This document shows, piece by piece, positions 53,401 through 62,400 of a DNA stretch of 64,000 nucleotides. The notes below the pieces were generated by a model. It worked only from the letters and a program-made list of their open reading frames with translations. It had not been told where the DNA came from and searched no databases. The stretch is from Henricia sp. BOLD:AAB3569 (lineage: Eukaryota; Echinodermata; Asteroidea; Spinulosida; Echinasteridae). The position numbers were made by a program, and so were the translations under genes. Numbering within the stretch: the stretch's first letter is position 1; every line of letters starts with the position of its first letter. The stretch spans positions 372,001 through 436,000 of the forward strand of contig JBBELK010000054.1 in NCBI GenBank assembly GCA_037783545.1. The letters run 5' to 3'.

Positions 53401-56400
53401 TCAAGGACAAAATGACTTTAAGATTCTGCAAAGTTGGTGCACAGCTATGCTAATACAACCTCTGCAAAGGGGCCACCTGTTTATAGTGGCCAGTTTTTTA
53501 TGGTCCCACGGGTTTTTTTGAATTCAACTTGAATTCAAGATGAAACCGAAAACAAACAGTAAAATCGCTTCCGCCCGCAAACGCAACTGTGCATGGTGGG
53601 CTTGAAACCACAAAGGTTACCGAGCGTTGTGCTCATCACAGCAGTATGCTGCCTGATTTTTTTTAAAGAATAAAACTGACACTTTAGACATTTCCGGCGG
53701 CGCAAACCTGCCATTAGATCTTTAAAAAATGGAGGATCGTTTCTTCACAAGTTAGTTTCGGATATCTGTTTAGCGGATAAACGTTTAAACGGTCCCAGCA
53801 CTAATATTTAATGTATTCTCCATTTTTCTCATATCTTCCCCTCTCTTAGTATGCACCTCTTTGACGATAAAGGCAACATTGTCACCTTTCAGAAGTTCAC
53901 AGAGAAAAAGCAGCAAGACAGTTCAAAAAGAAGATTTTTTACTGCATGCTGTGGCTACAAAATCATTGGCACGGATTGGACAAAAACAAAGTAGGCAACT
54001 CTGTGGTGTCCGATTTTTAGTGCCACAGGATCGAGGGCCGCATAGGACTTCACATGCACTGTAAACTGTCGACATTTCGTGGTAGTGACAAAAAATGTTG
54101 ATAAGTAGTATTTCGTGGGGAGGGAGGGGGTCTTGAAAAATACTACGCTCTGTAGAACAGTTTCCAAAATATCTCGCGGGGTTCTCAATTTCCTTGCGTG
54201 AGTCGCAGGACCTCACTCTCGTGTCACTGGAACATGTTCAAAAAATTCGCGCGACAAATTCTCTCTTAAAATAGTCACAGAGTTGTCGCGGGTGTCTTCG
54301 AACCCTTCTCAATTTAGTTTCCGAGGGGTTGGCGACCTATAAAACTAAATTGTGACTGATTGGAGACAAACATGAGAATCTGACATTCCGGGTGCAAGAC
54401 GGGTGCCCTGGGACCCCGACAAAATTGCAAATAAATTAAAAATAAATTGCGAACAAATTGCCAAAAATTCCCAATTTTGTTGCGTGAATGTCCCATGACA
54501 TTTGCACGACACGTCTGGGAACTCCCGGCGATTTTTTTTTTGGCACAAATTTCGCCAGGAGTTCGTGCAACATTCGTGCAACATTCGTGCAACATTCGTG
54601 CAACATTCGTGCAACATTCGTGCAACATTCGTGCAACATTCGTGCAACATTCGTGCAACATTCGTGCAACATTCGTGCAACATATGCAAACGTGTCAAGT
54701 ACCAATTCAGTGTGATTCCAAGTAAAAATTGTTGATAATTCGCTTATTTTCTTAAAATTGTGTGTCTCCAACTAGTCGCGAGCTGTCGCAGCTCAGTGAC
54801 ATACTACCTTTAAAGGCACAGGCTCATCGGCAATGCGCAGTTCCATGCCTTTGCTACCTATTAAATGCTATGTGTTCCATATCACATTAATTTGGTTTAA
54901 GTTTGAAACGTAAACCTAACTAAAAATATAATCTATCTACATTTATCAATTGAATCATTGAACCAAAGTGACCTGTTTCGGTTTCTTCAGGGTCACCTCA
55001 TGCGACATCCAAAGCGGAGTAGAGTCCTGGTCTTCACAACTACCACGGATCACTGAACTAGCCGTGTCTCAGAACACTGTCTATGTTTCAACAAGAGAGG
55101 GCGTTTATGCTCTGGATGCCAACAAGCTGAAACTGTTGGTCATCGTCCAACTCAAGCCCAATCTGTACATCGCGTCATCAAACGATGCAGGCGTCTTGCT
55201 GCGTCTGGAAGAAGAAAGTTCAAGTAGGATAAGAATGGCATATTGTATTATTTGCAAAGACCCCAGGGTTCTCCCCACGTTCAAATGTGCGTATCGGCCC
55301 AATATGCTGAAATTCCGGCCCGATACGCAAGAAAAATTGCCGATCAAAAAATATCACACATGGTGCTGCTAAAGAATACAATAAAATTACCATACATAAA
55401 TTTTTCTCTCGTGAAAAAAGAATCACAGAGAATTCATGGCAAACAATAATTCATTCTGATTCGCACGGCCGACCAAAAACAGCTCTCGATACGGTACAGA
55501 CAGCCCGGTTCCCTGGTGGGACGGAAACCAGTCCAACTCATGCTGATCACAACACGAGTTGGCCTCTTACTCTGAATGGGAAATTCCCTACACATGAAAT
55601 CCCCTGCCAAACATGTACATGTAGATAGCTGGGTTGTCGATCGTAATTTTTGTGATCGTTTTTTCGTGCATCCCAGCAACCATGTTTTGCTTGATCGTCA
55701 TTTTTATGGAGAATATTGTCAACTCCATGGATAATGTGTAAAAATATATTTCAGAAATGATAATATTTCATGTGGAATGGTCACCAACTACCGACAATGA
55801 CCGGCCGGCGGCGGCCGTGTCACGTCAAGCCTGCCATGTTGCGTCAAGCCTGCCGGGCGGGCTGCCACTCTCTGGCTGCATGCAGCACGCGGATAATGGA
55901 CCGGGGACTGAGGCCTACTGCGCGGGCCAAGGCCACATGAATGGGCGCGGTATGGGAAAGAATTGAGTACATGTTCATGTAGTTTATCATGGCTTCAAAC
56001 CTTGTGTGCAAAACATGAGGCAGACTGAAATTTTTTTAGGAATTGTTTCCACACAAAATATTAAAATTTTCTCAATCAAACGTTTTGAGTTTTTCCATCA
56101 AATCTGCATTCACTGATGCTTTATTACATGTATTGGAAAGAGTTTAAAAGTCACATTAGCCCTCAAGTTTTTCCTAGTAAATTCTTCATATTTTTTCCCC
56201 TCAAAATTTTGGTTTCTTCATTAGATTTGCAATTATTGATGTATAATAAATAATGTTTCGACAAAATTAGTGACATCCTTAGTGAGTACTAAATTCTTAC
56301 CCATGTATTTAGTCCTAGTCTTTTAAGATTATTTTTTAACAAAAAATTTCATCTGCACAAAAACAATCTGAAAGAATTCATAACAAGCCCTTCAAGACCC

Positions 56401-59400
56401 CAGGATAGCTCCAAAATGCACCAGAAAGCTTGTAAAGTCACAAATTGAGTCGTTACAGCATTGGGCCCCACACATTTCCAAACAACCTGGGGAGAACCCT
56501 GGACCCAATTATGTTTTTCGTGATTTGACAAGAAAAACCTTACTCAAAGTGTTGATAGCAATGGTAACAAACACCACATGAATTTATTTCCGTCCAAAAT
56601 GGTATTTCATGCTGGAAATTGACAACCAAAAGTGGTTTTCTAAAAGACTTAAGGCTAGTTTACCAACACTCTTCATTAGCTGTACTCGGCAGTACTTGGT
56701 ACTCGACTACTATGCTGCTTTTTCACAAAAAGGGATAATGCTGTTTTTATAATTATATCAATTATGTATTCTGTCTTTTATGTTTAAAAAAACTTCACAA
56801 ATTTTCTGTATGAACAATATTTTTCTCGATCACTGCAGAGTATTAAAGATGGAATACAAATGGTATAATTTCCATGTAAGATTGATAACTGTGTATAACA
56901 CAGTGGAAGTAAGCACTGTGTAGAAGTAAGCACTATTAATCTATGTTCCGAGAAAACAATGAAAAACTGCTTTCAAGAAATTGCCCAAAGCCACAGGCTG
57001 GTTCCCTGACTGTACTGCATTGAAAATGGAGCCATAAGTAGTCAGGTTTTGAAAAAAAATGTGTGCACACGCATATAAATTCATCTTCAATTATTGCAGA
57101 ATCACTGCAATGGACAGTTGGAACCACTTCTATCTTCTGTTTGAGTAAGGTTTTCCAGTCAAATGGTTCATTACAATTTTTGGACACTGCAAGTCCTACA
57201 TTATACAAGCTTTAAATAAAACATTTGTTTTTTAATTGCCACAACGAATAACTTGTTTCATTCGGTTTTCAATTTTGTGCTAATTTATCAATTTCTACAC
57301 CATCTTCACAGCATCTATGAAAGTACTGGGCCCACGTGGAGTGATAGTCATAGGTGACAGCGGACTGCAGTACAACCGAACATTCCTCGCATTGGACAAT
57401 CATTTACTCATTCTACAGCGCCGTAGAGTCGCGTAAGTTGAAATTACGGCTGGATTCACACTGAGCTTTAAAAAAGGGCAGTGTGGAGGGAATTTTGGAG
57501 TAAAACGACACACTGAAAACCACAGAATTGATCACGTTCAAATGACGTCACTTCCTACCAATTGTCACGTGCATCAGGATTTTTAGCGTAATTTTTTGTG
57601 ACGCGCATCGTTGTGCCGTATTTCAAACAAATTTCGAGCAACAAGTGTGTGCGTACTTGATGGCGTTTAATACACAATAGCATTTTTCCTACGAAGATGG
57701 TGTCTGTAAGAGTCGTCAATTGACGTGGATGGAAAGAATGAACCTAATAGACATTCTCAATGCATCATGGGATTGGATGAAAAATATAGCCAGAGAAGTG
57801 TGCGTAAACCTATGAGGCGGAGGCCAACTCGTCAACTTTATTCAAACATTTTTAAGAAAACCAAAAAGATTTCAAGAATGAGCCTTTTCATGAATTTGTC
57901 TTTGAAACATATCAAACATACTGACCAAGGTGTCCCGAAACAAAAATGTAGTGGCAGGGGAGTCCGAGTACACCGACTCGCAGTGCAGCACTCTCAATCC
58001 AACTAGCGGCGTGCTATACACCAATCCGGTAATAAGGTCTCCTTCCCTGTATATCCGCCATAGCTGGGGGGCTTCCACTGAATGAACTGTATATTTTTGT
58101 TGTTGCTGAAGCTGCATTTGTTTACTTCAAACAAGTTGCGCGTCTTTGTAGGGTTGTGTGCGCGCGAAGGTGGGCGCGTCGCGTGTACGCAAGGGCGGGC
58201 GCGTTGCATATACGCGAAGGAGGCTCGTTCGTGCATGTAATGGGTGAGCGCTTTTCGTTCTAACAGCAACACAAAACGCACAGCCCATGCACTGGACGCC
58301 CCCCAGCTATGGCGGATATGCAGGGAGGAGATCTTAGTTACCGGATTGGTGTATACGGCACGAGTTGCATTGCATACCGAGCTGCGATTTTTTTTACATT
58401 TGCAACATTTTGGTTTCGGGACATGTTTGTCGGTATGTTTGAAAGAAAAATTGCTGAAAGGTTGATCCTTGAGTGAAAAAGTTGCCGAGTTGGCCTCCGC
58501 CTTATAGGTTTACGCACACTTCGCTGGCTGTATTTGTCATCCAATCCCATGACGCATTGAGAACATCGATAATGTTTATTTTTGTAATTCTGTGGATTTT
58601 CAGTGCAATGTTTTACTCCAAAATTTCACAGTGTGAATCCACTCTAAACTGGTCATCTGAATTTCGGGCTTGCACGGACTTACTATTAAGTTTATACAAA
58701 GTTAATTAGATTGACCATTGCTGAAAATAGATTTCTAAAAAGTAGCACATCATTAAGATGGTTCAGACTAAAAGAGAAAGAGTGCTCCTCGCTTTAAGAA
58801 GCTTGTTCAGATTTTTGCAGAAAACAGATTTTGTTCTAACCTACAATCATATAAAATACTTCCCCAAAATACTATCCATGAGAAGAAAACAGGAAATTTG
58901 CAATCTCCAATTCACATGTGGAAGCAAAAAGGTTGGTGTAATCACTGCAGTTCTCTATGAAACAGATAAATTAGTTTACAAAATGTGTTTTGATATCCTT
59001 AAAAATATATGGACTGAAAGTGCGAAATGTCACAATGGAAATGAGAAAATTATGATTCATGATATGAGCATGATCTAAAACTTCTAAACACTGGATGAAG
59101 ATTTCAAGATTTCTTCAAAATAATGCCTCGATCTGTAAAGAAATGTCCATATTTTACAATCATATTACAAAAATTAACAGAATAAATTTGACTGGGCACA
59201 CTGTGCCATGACATTTTCGAGAAATAGTTAAAAATGCATGTACACAAATTAACTTTTTTGTCAATTTTATTGATTATCTGTCCCTCACGTGTAAAAACAA
59301 GCTCCGCATAAAACTTTAAAGTCAATTTCAACATGTTATAAACTGTTACGAAACATATTGTGTTTCTTAGATTATTTATACTGAAGCCTGCTTACCTGTC

Positions 59401-62400
59401 CATAGTTGACTGAACAATTGCATTCCTTTCGCGAGAATGGAATCACCCAAATAAACACTAAAAACACCCCCTCCAACCCATGTGGTCTAGCCCCATGACC
59501 CCAGGTCATGCCACTTGGCCCAACGATCGTCCTCACTTTGCGTTTGGCCGGACAGCGAAGACGTACACATCTTGCTGTGGGGCGGGAACGGCGTGGGAGT
59601 CAACTATGGACAGGTAAGCAGGCTTCAGTATAAATAATCTAAGAAACACAATATGTTTCGTAACAGATTATTAAACTGAACTGCTTACCTTGTTCCATAG
59701 TTGACTGAACAATTGCATTCAACTTCCAGACTAGCACACTTAGTAGGAGGTCGGAGCAAGATGTCAACAATCAAGGGCTCCGGACACGTCAGGGCTAGGA
59801 CATGGCAAGACGTAGACAAGTCAGAATCAAAAAGCCCCTGGAGAATACCAACTAAGGGGAGACTCAGCTCGACTGAGGAGGAGTACGTCCCGGAGGACTC
59901 TCGGGCTACTCTATGATTCTGACTGACTGGACTCTGTTTAGCAGCACTCCTTTCGGGCGGGCATCACGCCCATCGAAGCCCGAAGAGCGGAAGCTAGAGC
60001 CTTCCACAGCACCGCTTCGCAGAAGCAAAATAGTGACTCCGCGGCAGGCGGCCCAGGACGACGCCACGTTACCGGTGGAATAGGCTTGGATCGAACGATC
60101 CGAAGCATCCGCCGCGAGGGAGTCAGAGAACCCGGTGCATATCCATCTGGTCGGCAACCGCTAGGCGCCAGACGATGAGGGAATGCGTGAGCTAAACGGA
60201 AGGTAGGTTGGGTCCCGGACAGCAGCGGACTGACCGGGACTCCGACCAGCACCAAGGCGATCCCCCGCCTCAGAGGAAAAGTTAATACTCAAAAGAGGAA
60301 AGCCGAGTGCGGGAAGGATACATACCTGTTCCATACAACAGCGCCTTGAATGGAGAACAGGGAGGCCTAGCCTACGGAAATGTCGAGGCCAACACCAACA
60401 GGGCGTGGACCTCGTGAGAACATTTTCCGGTAATTCAGTAGTATATCGATGAATATGTATGAGTAATATGTATGAGTAATGTATAGGGCGTCAGGAAAAG
60501 ACGTCTTTTGGCTTTGCATACGACCCCACAAAGACGTTGAGCCAGCATTGAATTGACGTGGAAATAAGGTTGGGAATTGAGCGATATGACGTTTGTCCAA
60601 CGTTAACGCCAACTTATAAACAACGTTGTGCCAACGTTATTCGGAAGTGCAACTTTACGTCGGAACAACGTCATTTTCTAACGTTGGTCCAACGTTTCTT
60701 TGTCAATTACTGACGTTGATCCAACGTTGGGCTAAAGTAAGTTTGCTGTCTGGGGTCTTAGCTATAGGATAGGGTCTGATCGGATTGGGGTGGAGGCAGC
60801 ACCGCTCTACCTACGCCGCTTGGACGGACTTGAAGCACCCACCGAACGGTGGCAGATGCTCTAATGTCCTAGTCCACTGGGCGGGTCGCTAATAAAGCAA
60901 CTGTCTATCCTGGCCTAATCTCGCTTTCGGCCTCATCCGCCAGTCTAAGAACCGTGACGCAAACAAGTCCTCAAAGAGAACGGTTCCCGTCAGGGGTTGA
61001 CCCCAGTCACGAGATCAGAATTAGGAACTGAATGGGGGGCACACCGGCGTTATTCCGTCTGACCTGGAATGCGCCTGAGAAAGGCCTCTAATGCCCCCGA
61101 CTGGCAGGCCCGGGGAGGCCGCCAGGAGTGTGTGGCGTCGACCCGTGTAGCAACCTGGGATGGTACATGGGTTCCGGAGGTGGTGGCGCCCCGGGCGAGG
61201 TTCGAGCGGGACAGGTCTGGTGTCCGCCTGCCATGGCATAAGGACAGGGTTTCCGCAAGACATTGCGGGCCCCTCCGATAGAAGGGGCATTACCTCGCAA
61301 GGGAACACGGCATAGTGCTTATCGAGTGTGCAGGGGAGGTCACGGCGGGCAGTCATCCGCTCGCGAGGAGAGACCCGTGTGCAGACCAAAGCCGGAATGC
61401 CCTTCTGAGGCGCCTGCGGGGTCCACACTAGGGGTTGTCCAGGGGCTGCGTGTGGCCGAACAGACCGATGTAAGCCCGAAGTGGACAGCCCTCCGCCTCC
61501 CCCTGCGCTCCAGGACTCCTCCCAGATGACAAGATCAGAGGCCCAGTGCACTGGCCACCAGGTCCACCAGGTCTAGTCATGGGTGGTGATGGATGCCGCA
61601 CCGGGCATCCCCGCCTCCCCTGAGCGGTGCGTGGGGTGGCGCCCCCGACAGCCGTACCACCGGCTGAGGTGGGGGAACGGGCCACTACGAACTTTACCGT
61701 CGGTGCAGGCACCGCGGAAGTCTACACCACAAACCAGCCGGCTCCCGCACGGGTCGTGCGTAGGGAGGCCGGATTTTCCAGCGTGCTGTGGGAAGGCAAG
61801 CTTTCAAGGGGAACGGCCTGAGCCACTGGTCCCGCCCACTACGCCAGCTCCGTTGTAGCTAGCAGGTGGGACGCACGTCGGCGGCGCGTAACCGCAGTGT
61901 CCGTAGAGGCGCCGACTAGCACCGGGGACACAACTTTTCCCGGCGTGCTTAGAAAAGGCAAGCTTTCCTATGAATAGCCCACAAGGGGCTGTCCCCGCCT
62001 GACACGCCAGCTCCGATGTGGAGCTAGGAGCAGTCACGCTCTCCAGAGTTGTCCTGTGTGCTGTAGAAAGGTAAGCCTTCTTGGGGGTTGTCCCGGAGGA
62101 CTGGCCCCGCCCGCCATGCCAGCTCCGATGTGGAGCTAGCAGGTGGGCCGCACGTCGGACCGGAGCAGACACACTCTGTTTCTTCCCCGGTGTGCTGAGG
62201 AAAGGCAAGCTTTCCTAGGAATTGCCCGTGAGGGCTGACCCCGCCCGCCACGTCAGTTCCGTTGTAGAGCTGACAGGCGGGCTGCACATCGGAGGCGTGT
62301 AACCGCAGGGGAGGTCCGAGCCTAGCCCGAAACCGCCCGTAACCGCAATGATCCGAGCCTTGTCTGAAACTCAAAACGGTCACGCTCCGCCAGACCGGAA

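Noticed and set aside
54314-54771. Long minus-strand Cys-rich ORFs
   Set aside because: All three frames are open because of the 11-bp repeat; not coding.
58758-59078. 106-codon ORF as an exon of the large gene
   Set aside because: No acceptor gives the phase required after exon 18, codon content looks AT-driven, and no family resemblance was seen.
61021-61551. 176-codon minus-strand ORF in the GC-rich element
   Set aside because: High GC lowers stop frequency in every frame here; overlapping ORFs exist on both strands and no motif is recognisable.
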